Positions 7,245-15,439 of a DNA stretch of 28,009 nucleotides are shown piece after piece. Within the stretch, counting starts at the first letter, position 1; every line of letters begins with the position of its first letter. Origin of the DNA: JBKBXU01 sp046313675 (lineage in GTDB: Bacteria; Bacteroidota; Bacteroidia; Cytophagales; Cytophagaceae); NCBI GenBank assembly GCA_046313675.1, contig JBKBXU010000015.1:1-28009 (forward strand), read 5' to 3'. Both the position numbers and the translations under genes were made by a program. Under the pieces are notes generated by a model. It worked only from the letters and a program-made list of their open reading frames with translations, did not search any database and was not told where the DNA came from.

Positions 7245-8151
7245 AAATAAGCCACAGGGAATATCCATACTCATACCCATTTATAATACTGATGCCAGGC
7301 CTCTGATGAAATCATTATCCGTGGAGGTCGGAAAAGTATTTGGGCGTATACCAACAGAAATCGTATGCCTCGATGACGGATCCATAGATCGAATCAAACA
7401 AATCAATGAGGAAATCGCCCAATATGATTATGTAAAGTACAGAGAACTTCCTGATAACATTGGTAGATCAGCTATACGAAACCTACTGGCTGAAGAAGCT
7501 ACATATAACACCCTTATTTTTCTGGATGGAGATAGTGGAGTACCTCCCGGATTTCTAGAACGCTACCTGCACCACTTTAAAGATCCTGTAGTTGTCGGAG
7601 GAAGAACCTACCCGGTAACATCTCCCGGTCCGGAATACACACTTCACTGGAAAATAGGCATATCCAGAGAGTTTTTCTCCCCGGAAAACCGTCAGAAAAA
7701 ACCATATAAAAGCTTTATGTTAAATAACCTGATGATAAAATCATGTGTATATAATGACATAAAACTTGATGAAAAAATTAAAGGGTATGGACACGAGGAC
7801 ACAAAATTTGGGTATCAACTGAAAGAAAAGAAAATCCCGATAACCTATACCCATAACCCTGTTTTTCATATGGGTCTTGACAGCAATCAGGATTTTCTGA
7901 GAAAAACCAAAGAAGGGGTCGGGAATTTATATTTGATCGCAAAAAATGGCTATGGCTTGGAAACAACCCTATACCAGACATTCCTTCGCCTCAAACGACT
8001 CAGGATGCTAAATGCGTTCCTGGCAAGTTATAAGCTAATGGAAAAGAAGATTGAGGACAACCTGCTATCCCCCTCTCCCAGTCTGACCTTCTTCGACATG
8101 TATAAGCTTAATATTCTAATCAGAATATATAAAGAAGATCTAAAAAAATAA
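7237..8151 (+). CDS. Family 2 glycosyltransferase
   Basis: This is a GT-A fold glycosyltransferase. With the start at 7237 it has 304 residues; an upstream in-frame start at 7192 would add 15 residues read inside ftsE and is unlikely. It opens with ISILIPIYN, the classical GT2 strand, then DDGS (46-49) for nucleotide binding and FLDGDSG with the DxD-type metal site D97/D99. GYGHEDTKFGYQL supplies the acidic catalytic motif. No membrane segment is apparent, so it is a cytosolic enzyme acting on a lipid-linked or other acceptor that cannot be named. Its ATG overlaps the ftsE stop, so the two are translationally coupled. Confidence 0.85.
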   Translation: MIKNKPQGISILIPIYNTDARPLMKSLSVEVGKVFGRIPTEIVCLDDGSIDRIKQINEEIAQYDYVKYRELPDNIGRSAIRNLLAEEATYNTLIFLDGDSGVPPGFLERYLHHFKDPVVVGGRTYPVTSPGPEYTLHWKIGISREFFSPENRQKKPYKSFMLNNLMIKSCVYNDIKLDEKIKGYGHEDTKFGYQLKEKKIPITYTHNPVFHMGLDSNQDFLRKTKEGVGNLYLIAKNGYGLETTLYQTFLRLKRLRMLNAFLASYKLMEKKIEDNLLSPSPSLTFFDMYKLNILIRIYKEDLKK

Positions 8152-8181
8152 TAGCCGGTACGTTCTCGCTAATCACGTTTT

Positions 8182-9753
8182 TTAGTTCTGCTGCAATCCT
8201 TTTATAACCTGATCAGCGTTCTTATTGGATGGGTCAAGTTGGTACACTTCCTTCCAATGAACCAGGGCTTTCGCATTGTCCTTGTTCAAAAGGTAGAAAT
8301 AACCCAAATAAGAATGTGCTTCAATTAAATCTTTTTTGTGCTTCTCTTTTTCACTTCCTACTATTTCCACCACCTTTTCATAATGAGGCTTGGCAAGTCC
8401 TTTTTCTGACTCCGGATCAAGGTTTGCATTAGCCTTCCCTCTGTACATAAACCCGATTGTAAGATCAGGGCGAAGTTCGGTAAGTTTAGCAAATACAGAA
8501 TCAGCTAATTCAAACTGCTCACTAAACAAATAAGCTCTTCCCAGATTTAAATAATCCTGGGCTGTAGGAGTTGATTTTCCCAACTTTAACACATAAGCCT
8601 CAGCAGCACCTGCATAATTCTTTCTTGCGCTTTGTAAATCTGCAATTTCACTATAAAGCTCTATTTTACCGGGATTTTTCTCCAATGCTTTATAAAGGTT
8701 TACTACAGCAAGTGAATCATTTCCTGTTTTACTAAGTATTCTACCATAATATTCATAATCTGTGGTTATATGGTTGGCATATCCTGTTTTCCAGAATGTA
8801 TTCATATACCTCAAGCCTTTATCAAAATCTTTCAGCTCATAATTCGCATAAGCCAGCAAACGGTAAGCTATGGGATTAACATCTTTTTGTGCAACCAATG
8901 GTTCTAAAATATCAATACTTGCCTTATAATCTCCATTAAGGAAAAGAAAAGAGGCATATCTAAACTTACTAAAGTCGTTATTATCGGTTTTTTCTACGTA
9001 AGTCTTGTAAGCAGTAATGGCTTTATCAATTTTCTTTGTTTTGTAGTAAACCTCACCTATTTCTTTATAAGCAGGAGCATAATCAGGGTCAATGGCAATA
9101 GCTTTTTCATAGTTCATAAGGCCCAGGTCATGATTTTTTGCCCTGGAATATAGTTTTCCAATTTTAAGGTAGCTCTTTGCATAATTGCTGTCATAAAATA
9201 TGGCTTTGTTATACTTTTCCATCGCCTTACTACCATCATTCTGTTCCAGGTAAGCATCGCCATATAGCAGATAAATCTCTGGGTTTCTCTCGTCGTACTT
9301 TATAGCCCTATCCAACAATTCCATGGCATAGCTATAATTTTTATAATCAGAAGAAATATAAAAATCAGCTATTGATAGCAGTACTTTTGGGTTTTTGGAT
9401 TTTGATAAAGCTAAGGCATTGTCAAAATTTGCTTTTGCCTCCTCTTTATTCGATGCAAAAAAAACCTTACCTAAACCCGCATAACATAGTGGTGCTTTTT
9501 CTGATACCTTTATACCTTCCTTAAATGCCCATTTGGCAGAATCCGGAGCTTCTGTAGAAAGATAAATTTCTCCTAAATAATAATAGTAATCTGCATTGGG
9601 TGACTTCTTTATAAGCGACTGAAATACTTCTTTAGCTTTTCCATAACGCTCATTATTCATATAGGCCAATCCATCTTCCATTGATTGAGCCTTTAAATTG
9701 GTTATCAAAAAGAAAGAAAACAGAAATGGTAGAAGTATATTTTTGATGCTCAT
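8182..9753 (-). CDS. Exported tetratricopeptide-repeat protein
   Basis: This 523-residue protein has a signal peptide (1-22, cleavage after LKA) and consists almost entirely of TPR helices, roughly a dozen repeats from residue 25 to 515 (for example the units ending YDSNYAKSYLKIGKLY and IDPDYAPAYKEIGEVY). TPR arrays are protein-interaction scaffolds; this one would be periplasmic. It is the last gene of the exbB-tonB cluster on the minus strand, after a PstS-like lipoprotein. As I recall, a TPR gene in that place is usual in Bacteroidota. Its exact function is unknown. An 84-base gap with a promoter-like motif suggests it can also be transcribed alone. Confidence 0.85.
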   Translation of the reverse strand: MSIKNILLPFLFSFFLITNLKAQSMEDGLAYMNNERYGKAKEVFQSLIKKSPNADYYYYLGEIYLSTEAPDSAKWAFKEGIKVSEKAPLCYAGLGKVFFASNKEEAKANFDNALALSKSKNPKVLLSIADFYISSDYKNYSYAMELLDRAIKYDERNPEIYLLYGDAYLEQNDGSKAMEKYNKAIFYDSNYAKSYLKIGKLYSRAKNHDLGLMNYEKAIAIDPDYAPAYKEIGEVYYKTKKIDKAITAYKTYVEKTDNNDFSKFRYASFLFLNGDYKASIDILEPLVAQKDVNPIAYRLLAYANYELKDFDKGLRYMNTFWKTGYANHITTDYEYYGRILSKTGNDSLAVVNLYKALEKNPGKIELYSEIADLQSARKNYAGAAEAYVLKLGKSTPTAQDYLNLGRAYLFSEQFELADSVFAKLTELRPDLTIGFMYRGKANANLDPESEKGLAKPHYEKVVEIVGSEKEKHKKDLIEAHSYLGYFYLLNKDNAKALVHWKEVYQLDPSNKNADQVIKGLQQN

Positions 9754-9781
9754 TGCTATAGTTTATTTTTTTTTCCGTCTG

Positions 9782-9816
9782 CAAAATTAATATAATGTAC
9801 TTAACAGTTTCCAAAA
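9782..9816 (-). promoter_or_regulatory. Candidate promoter of the TPR gene
   Basis: On the minus strand TAATTTTG (9789-9782) matches the -7 consensus TAnnTTTG, with TTTTG (9816-9812) 22 bases upstream as a -33 element. It lies in the 84-base gap before the TPR gene. Confidence 0.45.
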
Positions 9817-9837
9817 GTAATGTTAAGGAAATGTTAA

Positions 9838-10776
9838 TTAATTTCTGATCTGAATTTCCCGTGCCGGGATCTGTGCCGGCATCAATCCGGATTTTAACAT
9901 GATCCGTTGGCCACGGTCGCTCAAAATAAAAGATGCCAGGCCGGTAGGTAAACCTGTCCTGCTCGTATAATTGATATAATAAATATTTCTTAGAAAGGGA
10001 TAATGATCCGTCATTAAATCCGACTGAAAGGGGTTATAAGCTACATACACACCTTCCTGATTTTTGACAGATACATCCAACACTTTTACATGCTTTAATC
10101 TTTCTTTTACCTGTGGATCGTCGTAATCACTGATCCAATTCGCTCCGATTATACCAAGTGCTTCCGGATGGCTTCGCACATATTCAAACACCTTCTCATT
10201 AGTTCCTGCGGCAAATACGTTCAGATTTTCTTTATTAAAATGCAGGGAATCAGTAAGAATTTTATAATTACTTGATCCGCTTCGGTCAAAAACAATGTCT
10301 ATGTTCTGTGAAGAAAGTTTATGGTCTAGACTCTCCCATTTCTTATGTTGACCTGCGAAAACAGCTAATATTTGTTCTTTAGAAAGTTCATCTAAAGGAA
10401 AATCTTTATGTACGATAAAAGCCACTGCATCTGTAGCTATTTTGTGTATGGCAAAGGTTCTTTCTAAATCTTTTATATAGTTTCTTTCGTCATCCGTAAG
10501 ATCTCTGCCTGTAACAATAGCTTCCGTCTCTTTGTTGAGAAACTTTGTTATCACCTCCGTTTCAGAAAAGCACTCAAGCTTGATTGTGGCTTTCGGATAG
10601 GAATACTGAAAGGTCCCTGCCTGGGCTTCAATGATGGGCAAAAAGGATTCGTCAGCGTAAATCCTTAGTTCTCCTGATACAGGAGTATCTTTTATTTTTT
10701 CGTTTTTTTCTTCTCCACCGCAAGAAATAAGGCTAAAAACAAGAAGAAACGCTAAATAAAAAAAAACTCTGATCAT
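9838..10776 (-). CDS. PstS-like phosphate/anion-binding lipoprotein
   Basis: This 312-residue protein has a lipoprotein signal with lipobox LISC (C19) and a periplasmic-binding fold of the PstS-like family. The sequence FDRSGSSNY resembles the anion-binding loop of phosphate-binding proteins, and the ends (GLPTGLASFILSDRGQRI) are typical of PstS relatives. There is no pstC, pstA or pstB nearby, so it probably does not feed a transporter here. In this cluster it follows tonB and a small membrane protein. The phosphate ligand is inferred from the family only. The start overlaps the stop of the preceding 65-aa gene by one base. Confidence 0.82.
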   Translation of the reverse strand: MIRVFFYLAFLLVFSLISCGGEEKNEKIKDTPVSGELRIYADESFLPIIEAQAGTFQYSYPKATIKLECFSETEVITKFLNKETEAIVTGRDLTDDERNYIKDLERTFAIHKIATDAVAFIVHKDFPLDELSKEQILAVFAGQHKKWESLDHKLSSQNIDIVFDRSGSSNYKILTDSLHFNKENLNVFAAGTNEKVFEYVRSHPEALGIIGANWISDYDDPQVKERLKHVKVLDVSVKNQEGVYVAYNPFQSDLMTDHYPFLRNIYYINYTSRTGLPTGLASFILSDRGQRIMLKSGLMPAQIPAREIQIRN

Positions 10777-10973
10777 TATCCCATATTAGATTTGTACACC
10801 CTATAACCTCTGAAAATGCCATAGGCAATAAGAACACCACCCAAGGTCATAGTAGTTCCGTGGCTAAAGTTATTACCCAGCATATGAGGATTGGATATAA
10901 GAAAAAGGCCAAATCCCACATAGAAAAAGGAAATAAAGATTTTTAAAAAAAGAAGAGGGTTTAGTTTATTCAT
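10776..10973 (-). CDS. Small two-pass membrane protein, 65 aa
   Basis: This 65-residue protein has two hydrophobic segments (about 7-26 and 41-55) separated by a short polar loop (SNPHMLGNNFSHGTT) and a basic C-terminus (RGYRVYKSNMG), so both ends are probably cytoplasmic. No known family is recognised. It lies 12 bases after tonB and overlaps the PstS-like gene by one base, so it is co-translated with the cluster. It could be an accessory of the ExbB/TonB machine. Confidence 0.75.
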   Translation of the reverse strand: MNKLNPLLFLKIFISFFYVGFGLFLISNPHMLGNNFSHGTTMTLGGVLIAYGIFRGYRVYKSNMG

Positions 10974-10985
10974 AACATAAATATT

Positions 10986-11804
10986 TTAATATCTATCAGG
11001 TAAAGTAAATCGAACGGGTATTTGCATACCCATTGGGACCCTTACCCCATTCTGTATACCGGGAGTCCATCCTTCACATTCCTGTACCGCCTTGATGGCC
11101 TGCTCATCCAGATCCTTAAAAATGCCTTTTAGCACCCTAACATTGGTTACCTTACCTTCTGCGGTAACCTTAAAGCTAACATGAACAGTTCCCTCCACCT
11201 CATTCATAATGGCCAGGCGCGAATATTGAATTTTATCCTGAATACACCGGTTAAATGCTTCCAGTCCTCCTGGAAAGGTCGCTCCAACAGATCGAATAAT
11301 TAAAGGTTCTTTAACTTCCACATCGCCGGTTCCACCGAGTACACCTTCAATATTAGGTACTCCGTTATCCGCTATGGAATCACCATCCTGGGTAACGTCA
11401 CTTATTGCGGCCTCTGCCAATTCTTCAATGCTGGGAGGAATTTCCTCTACCTGTATCTGTTCATCAGGAACAACCTTTGGAGGGACAAACTTTACCGTCT
11501 TAATTTCCGGCATTTCTATTTTGGGCGGCGGCGGAGGAGGAGGCAATTCCACATCCGGCATAATGGGAGGAAGTTCGATCAATTCATTCTTCACTTCCAC
11601 AATCTTTACAATTTCTTCCTTTTCCTTTGTACTAAAATAGAAAAAGGTAAATAAAATGGCAGCAAATGTGGCCGCTGTTGCAAAGAAAGCTACAAGGATG
11701 TTTCTCGAATAAAGCTTACGTAGCAGATATGCACCATACAGCTTATTCTTGTCTTCAAAGACAATATCATCCATACTTTTATGTACAAGCTCCATACGCT
11801 CCAT
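10986..11804 (-). CDS. tonB: Energy transducer TonB
   Basis: This 272-residue protein has a cytoplasmic N-terminus, one membrane anchor (about 37-57), a proline-rich spacer including seven consecutive prolines (88-94) and a C-terminal TonB domain (about 178-270) with VEGTVHVSFKVTAEGKVTNV and the end WTPGIQNGVRVPMGMQIPVRFTLP. It transmits proton-motive force through the periplasm to TonB-dependent receptors. The N-terminal block MDDIVFEDKNKLYGAYLLRK is the usual Bacteroidota form. It follows exbB by 15 bases; the expected exbD is not between them. The ATG at residue 4 is an alternative start. Confidence 0.93.
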   Translation of the reverse strand: MERMELVHKSMDDIVFEDKNKLYGAYLLRKLYSRNILVAFFATAATFAAILFTFFYFSTKEKEEIVKIVEVKNELIELPPIMPDVELPPPPPPPKIEMPEIKTVKFVPPKVVPDEQIQVEEIPPSIEELAEAAISDVTQDGDSIADNGVPNIEGVLGGTGDVEVKEPLIIRSVGATFPGGLEAFNRCIQDKIQYSRLAIMNEVEGTVHVSFKVTAEGKVTNVRVLKGIFKDLDEQAIKAVQECEGWTPGIQNGVRVPMGMQIPVRFTLPDRY

Positions 11805-11819
11805 CTTGCCGGTAATTTT

Positions 11820-12650
11820 TTAGTTCAATACTGCTTTCTGTCCTTCTTTTTTAGAATCCCCGGTGGACAAACTTTTAGAAAGGCTGTAAGAAATCTCATC
11901 TAATGCATAGGTAATATCGTCAATCTTACTGGTAAAGAAGTTGTAGGAAATAATAGCCAATGTAGACGATCCGATACCCAGAGCGGTATTGATAAGAGCT
12001 TCTGAAATACCATTCGCAAGCGCCACGGCATCCGGAGAACCGGCCGTTGCAAGGGCAGCAAAGGCTTTAATCATACCTATAACGGTTCCTAATAATCCTA
12101 CCAGGGTCGCAATGGAAGCAAGTGTGGCAAGAATGGTCAGGTTTTTCTCCAACATAGGCATTTCAAGAGAAGTAGCTTCCTCATGCTCTTTCTGCAATAA
12201 GGACTGTTTTTGCTCAAAATTCAGGTTGGTATCCTTCTTTATAGAGTCAAACTTTTCAAGAACCGAGCGTACCACATTACCTATGGTTCCTCTTTGAGTA
12301 TCACAAAGATCTAAAGCTCCGGAAACATCATTCAAAGACATATATTTTCTCAGCGATTGAGTAAAATTTGGAATAGAGGTAGTACCGGAAGCTTTGGTAA
12401 TAGTAATTGCACGCTCTATGGAAAAAACAACTACCATCAAAAAGAACGACATCAACATAGGTACCACTATACCACCTTTAAAAATAATCCCAAGCCAGTT
12501 CCCCGGTTTCGGATGGTTCTCCGGATTATTGTCCACAAAATTTTCAGGATGTCCAAAAACTGTGAAAAACATAACGTAACACAGTATAATGCATGCAACA
12601 ATTACAAATAATGCAAAAAAGGACGGCAGGTTTACTTTTGATTTACTCAT
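11820..12650 (-). CDS. exbB: ExbB/TolQ/MotA-family proton channel protein
   Basis: This 276-residue inner-membrane protein has hydrophobic segments at about 10-32, 56-78, 170-195 and 212-236 and a cytoplasmic domain between the second and third. TILATLASIATLVGLLGTVIGMIKAF and the later GISEALINTALGIG are the conserved ExbB/TolQ pore helices. With ExbD it forms the proton channel that powers TonB. The extra N-terminal helix and loop (30-55) are usual for the Bacteroidota form. It heads the cluster exbB-tonB-65aa-PstS-like-TPR and has no exbD after it. Confidence 0.92.
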   Translation of the reverse strand: MSKSKVNLPSFFALFVIVACIILCYVMFFTVFGHPENFVDNNPENHPKPGNWLGIIFKGGIVVPMLMSFFLMVVVFSIERAITITKASGTTSIPNFTQSLRKYMSLNDVSGALDLCDTQRGTIGNVVRSVLEKFDSIKKDTNLNFEQKQSLLQKEHEEATSLEMPMLEKNLTILATLASIATLVGLLGTVIGMIKAFAALATAGSPDAVALANGISEALINTALGIGSSTLAIISYNFFTSKIDDITYALDEISYSLSKSLSTGDSKKEGQKAVLN

Positions 12651-12711
12651 TCAGAATATTCTTTTTAAATTAAACGAAGCCTATTTATTTAGATCAGATA
12701 TAAATAACGAT

Positions 12712-12743
12712 GCAATCTAAAAGTTATTTAAAACCTATCCAAA
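12712..12743 (-). promoter_or_regulatory. Weak candidate promoter of the exbB cluster
   Basis: On the minus strand TTTG (12743-12740) is followed after 20 bases by TAGATTGC (12719-12712), one base off TAnnTTTG. It is the best match upstream of exbB. Confidence 0.3.
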
Positions 12744-12837
12744 TTAAGACAATATTTAATCCTTCATTTCATTTATTTTTTTAACCTTAGAATTTTTTTT
12801 TGGTTATTTGAGTTCATTTTCGTTCAAATTATTTTTT

Positions 12838-13725
12838 ATGAAAAATATATCCGTCATAGGTGCCGGCACAATGGGCAATGGCATTGCACATATATTTGCT
12901 CAGGCCGGCTATTCTGTTTCTTTAATTGATGTGTCCGAAGAAATGTTGGAGAAAGGACTAAAGACCATTTCTTCAAATATGGATCGTCAGGTAAAAAAGG
13001 GAATTCTAAGTGAAGCAGATAAAGACAAGGCATTGTCCAACATTAAGACTTTTACCTCTATGGAAAAAGGTGCCTCCCATGCTGACCTGGTTGTAGAAGC
13101 TGCGACAGAAATGCCTGATGTCAAATTTTCCATCTTTGAAAACCTGGAAAAAGTCTGTCCCCCTTCCACCATTCTTGCGAGCAATACCTCTTCTATTTCA
13201 ATTACAAAAATAGCATCTGCCACCAAACGCCCTGATAAAGTTATTGGGATGCACTTTATGAATCCTGTTCCCGTCATGACCCTGGTAGAGGTAATTCGTG
13301 GATATGCCACCTCCGATGAAACAACCAGCCTGGTTATGGATATTTCCTCTAAACTGGGAAAAACTCCGGTAGAGGTAAATGATTATCCCGGCTTTGTTTC
13401 CAACAGAATTCTTATGCCGATGATCAATGAAGCTATTTATACGCTGTATGAAAGTGTAGCCGGCGTTAAGGAAATTGATACGGTTATGAAGCTTGGCATG
13501 TCGCATCCAATGGGGCCTTTGCAACTGGCAGACTTTATTGGACTGGACGTTTGCCTATACATAATGAATGTACTATATGAAGGATTTAAAAATCCAAAGT
13601 ATGCACCATGTCCTATGTTAGTTAATATGGTTGAGGCAGGACATAAAGGCGTAAAATCCGGTGAAGGCTTTTATAAATATGAACAAGGGAGTAAAGAATT
13701 GGTTATAGCTTCGAGGTTCGCTTAA
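12838..13725 (+). CDS. hbd: 3-hydroxybutyryl-CoA dehydrogenase
   Basis: This is a 295-residue NAD(P)-dependent 3-hydroxyacyl-CoA dehydrogenase. The Rossmann motif GAGTMGNGIA lies at residues 8-17, and the catalytic set S118 (SNTSS), H139 (MHFMNP), E151 and N188 is present with the spacing known for the family. The C-terminal domain carries HPMGPLQLADFIGLDV. It interconverts acetoacetyl-CoA and 3-hydroxybutyryl-CoA in fatty acid or short-chain metabolism. The start is placed at 12838 because the Rossmann strand MKNISVIGAG begins there; a TTG 30 bases upstream would add residues with no family match. It stands alone on its strand. Confidence 0.93.
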   Translation: MKNISVIGAGTMGNGIAHIFAQAGYSVSLIDVSEEMLEKGLKTISSNMDRQVKKGILSEADKDKALSNIKTFTSMEKGASHADLVVEAATEMPDVKFSIFENLEKVCPPSTILASNTSSISITKIASATKRPDKVIGMHFMNPVPVMTLVEVIRGYATSDETTSLVMDISSKLGKTPVEVNDYPGFVSNRILMPMINEAIYTLYESVAGVKEIDTVMKLGMSHPMGPLQLADFIGLDVCLYIMNVLYEGFKNPKYAPCPMLVNMVEAGHKGVKSGEGFYKYEQGSKELVIASRFA

Positions 13726-13767
13726 GTTTATACCTTTTTAATTAATGTTAAACAACAATAAATTACC

Positions 13768-14060
13768 GGACAAATTCTACGCAATGCCATGTCTGCCCGA
13801 ATGGCTTACCTTTTTCTGATAGCCCTCATATACTGTTTTAACCATTTGGGAAAATGGTTTGGGAATAGACCTGGTAAAAACACGGCAAGAAGTTATTTAC
13901 TATTTTCAAGCGATTCCATGATCATGTAGACAGAGCCGGGATAGGCTTTATGATCAAACGTATGATTGAAAAAAATCAGGGTAAAATTGAAGTAGAAAGC
14001 GAACCCGGCATGGGGACAAAATTTAAAGTCTACCTGAAAAACATGGAAGTAACTGCATAA
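13768..14060 (+). pseudogene. Decayed histidine kinase remnant (ATPase domain)
   Basis: Three-frame reading recovers the end of a HATPase_c domain: an N-box-like trace (ILRNAM, about 13773-13790), VLTIWENGLGIDLVK (G1 box, about 13834-13878), then after a one-base shift in the A-run at about 13876-13880, HGKKLFTIFKRFHDHV, RAGIGFMIKRMIEKNQGK and IEVESEPGMGTKFKVYLK ending in TAA at 14058. The FKRFHDHV..(G)IG form is typical of Bacteroidota PAS-containing kinases, where SGIGL is expected; here it reads RAGIGF. No sensor, dimerisation or start is left, since hbd ends just upstream. The 5' limit is approximate. Confidence 0.8.
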
Positions 14061-14125
14061 TCCGGGTATTTTTAAAAGATTCACATGATTTCTATACTTT
14101 TTCTGTAGTATTTTCTATTTTTTTG

Positions 14126-14133
14126 TAGTTTTG
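14126..14133 (+). promoter_or_regulatory. Promoter (-7 element) of asnA
   Basis: TAGTTTTG at 14126-14133 matches TAnnTTTG exactly and lies 27 bases before the chosen ATG. The -33 region (TTTCTG) is weak. The motif covers the TTG at 14131, which argues against that codon being a start. Confidence 0.5.
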
Positions 14134-14160
14134 ACCACGAAAGAAACTAAAATCAATAGA

Positions 14161-15201
14161 ATGTCTAAAGAATTGATCATCCCCAAAGGTTATGCCTCCC
14201 CTATAGATGTACAACAAACAGAAGTAGCAATAAAGCAGGTTAAAGATTTTTTCCAGGAAGGCCTGGCTACAGAGTTAAAATTGCGAAGAGTAACGGCACC
14301 ACTCTTCGTATTAAGAGGAACAGGTATAAACGATGATCTGGGTGGCTGGGAAAGGCCGGTATCGTTCCCTATCAAAGACATGGGAGATGCCGTAGCTGAA
14401 GTGGTTCATTCCCTTGCAAAATGGAAAAGAATCAAACTGAAGGACCTGAACCTTCAGCCACATTTCGGAATATATACCGACATGAACGCCATTCGTTCAG
14501 ACGAAGAACTGTCAAACCTGCATTCGTTATATGTCGACCAATGGGACTGGGAAATGGTTATGTCCAAAGAGGACAGAAACGTGGCCTTTCTAAAAAAAGT
14601 AGTCAACCACATCTACTCAGTCATTACCAGGGCAGAATTTTATATTAATGAAATATATCCCGCCATCAAACCATCACTCCCGGAAGAAATTACCTTTGTT
14701 CATGCCGAGGATTTGTTAAAAATGTATCCAGGCCTTTCACCCAAGGAAAGAGAGGATAAAATAACCGAGAAACATGGAGCGGTGTTTATCATTGGCATCG
14801 GACATTCCTTATCTAATGGGGAAAAGCACGATGACCGAGCTCCGGACTATGATGACTGGAGCACGGAAAATGAAGAAGGGTTCATAGGTTTAAATGGAGA
14901 CATTATGTTGTGGAACCCTGTTTTAAACAGGGCTTTTGAGGTTTCTTCTATGGGTATTCGTGTAAGCAAAGAGAGCCTGGAAAAACAATTGCGTATTTGC
15001 GGCAAGGAAGATCGAAAAAGCTTCCAGTTTCATAAAATGCTCTTGAATGAGGAACTCCCCTATTCTATTGGTGGAGGTATTGGCCAATCAAGAATTTGTA
15101 TGTTTCTGCTAAAGAAGGCTCATATAGGTGAGGTTCAGTCAAGCATCTGGCCTGAGGAAATGAGGAAGAAATGTAAAGAGAACAAAATCAACCTAATGTA
15201 G
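14161..15201 (+). CDS. asnA: Aspartate--ammonia ligase (asparagine synthetase A)
   Basis: This 346-residue enzyme makes asparagine from aspartate, ammonia and ATP in the cytoplasm, using a class II aminoacyl-tRNA-synthetase-like fold. Diagnostic stretches are KQVKDFFQEGL near the N-terminus, LRRVTAPLFV, NDDLGGWERPVSF, the DQWDWE block and the C-terminal GGGIGQSRICM ATP-binding motif. Length is normal for AsnA. The ATG at 14161 is chosen because an upstream in-frame TTG at 14131 lies inside the promoter motif. The gene is flanked by its own promoter and a strong terminator, so it is monocistronic. Confidence 0.96.
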   Translation: MSKELIIPKGYASPIDVQQTEVAIKQVKDFFQEGLATELKLRRVTAPLFVLRGTGINDDLGGWERPVSFPIKDMGDAVAEVVHSLAKWKRIKLKDLNLQPHFGIYTDMNAIRSDEELSNLHSLYVDQWDWEMVMSKEDRNVAFLKKVVNHIYSVITRAEFYINEIYPAIKPSLPEEITFVHAEDLLKMYPGLSPKEREDKITEKHGAVFIIGIGHSLSNGEKHDDRAPDYDDWSTENEEGFIGLNGDIMLWNPVLNRAFEVSSMGIRVSKESLEKQLRICGKEDRKSFQFHKMLLNEELPYSIGGGIGQSRICMFLLKKAHIGEVQSSIWPEEMRKKCKENKINLM

Positions 15202-15215
15202 GCAAACTTTATATT

Positions 15216-15251
15216 AAATAAAAAAGCGGCAAACCAGCCGCTTTTTTATTT
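15216..15251 (+). terminator. Strong intrinsic terminator of asnA
   Basis: A perfect 15-bp stem pairs 15216-15230 (ending AAAAAAGCGGC) with 15237-15251 (GCCGCTTTTTT) around the six-base loop AAACCA, with the T run inside the right arm. Confidence 0.9.
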
Positions 15252-15358
15252 CCCGTGGAAAAAAAGTTATTTTTTTCAAACATTTTTTTTACTTTTTAAC
15301 AATACAAAAATCAATGAAAATCAACACTTTAATTCTTCAATGAAACTTATAAAGGGTG

Positions 15359-15366
15359 TAATTTTG
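15359..15366 (+). promoter_or_regulatory. Candidate -7 element upstream of the GT4-like gene
   Basis: TAATTTTG matches TAnnTTTG exactly, 73 bases before the glycosyltransferase ATG. No good -33 element is visible. Confidence 0.4.
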
Positions 15367-15439
15367 TCTAGTATGTAGGAGTTGCAGCAAAAACTGAGAG
15401 GTTTTTGGGGTGCAAAATTGTGGAACGAATTTGTGAGGT

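Noticed and set aside
11374..11640. 88-aa plus-strand ORF rich in glycine and serine
   Set aside because: It is the antisense reading of the TonB proline-rich spacer.
12808..12837. TTG start of the dehydrogenase
   Set aside because: The Rossmann strand begins right at the ATG at 12838 and the extension has no match to the family.
13893..14084. Minus-strand 63-aa ORF
   Set aside because: It is antisense to the kinase remnant and has no features of its own.
14131..14160. TTG start of asnA
   Set aside because: The codon lies within the TAGTTTTG promoter motif, so it would not be transcribed.
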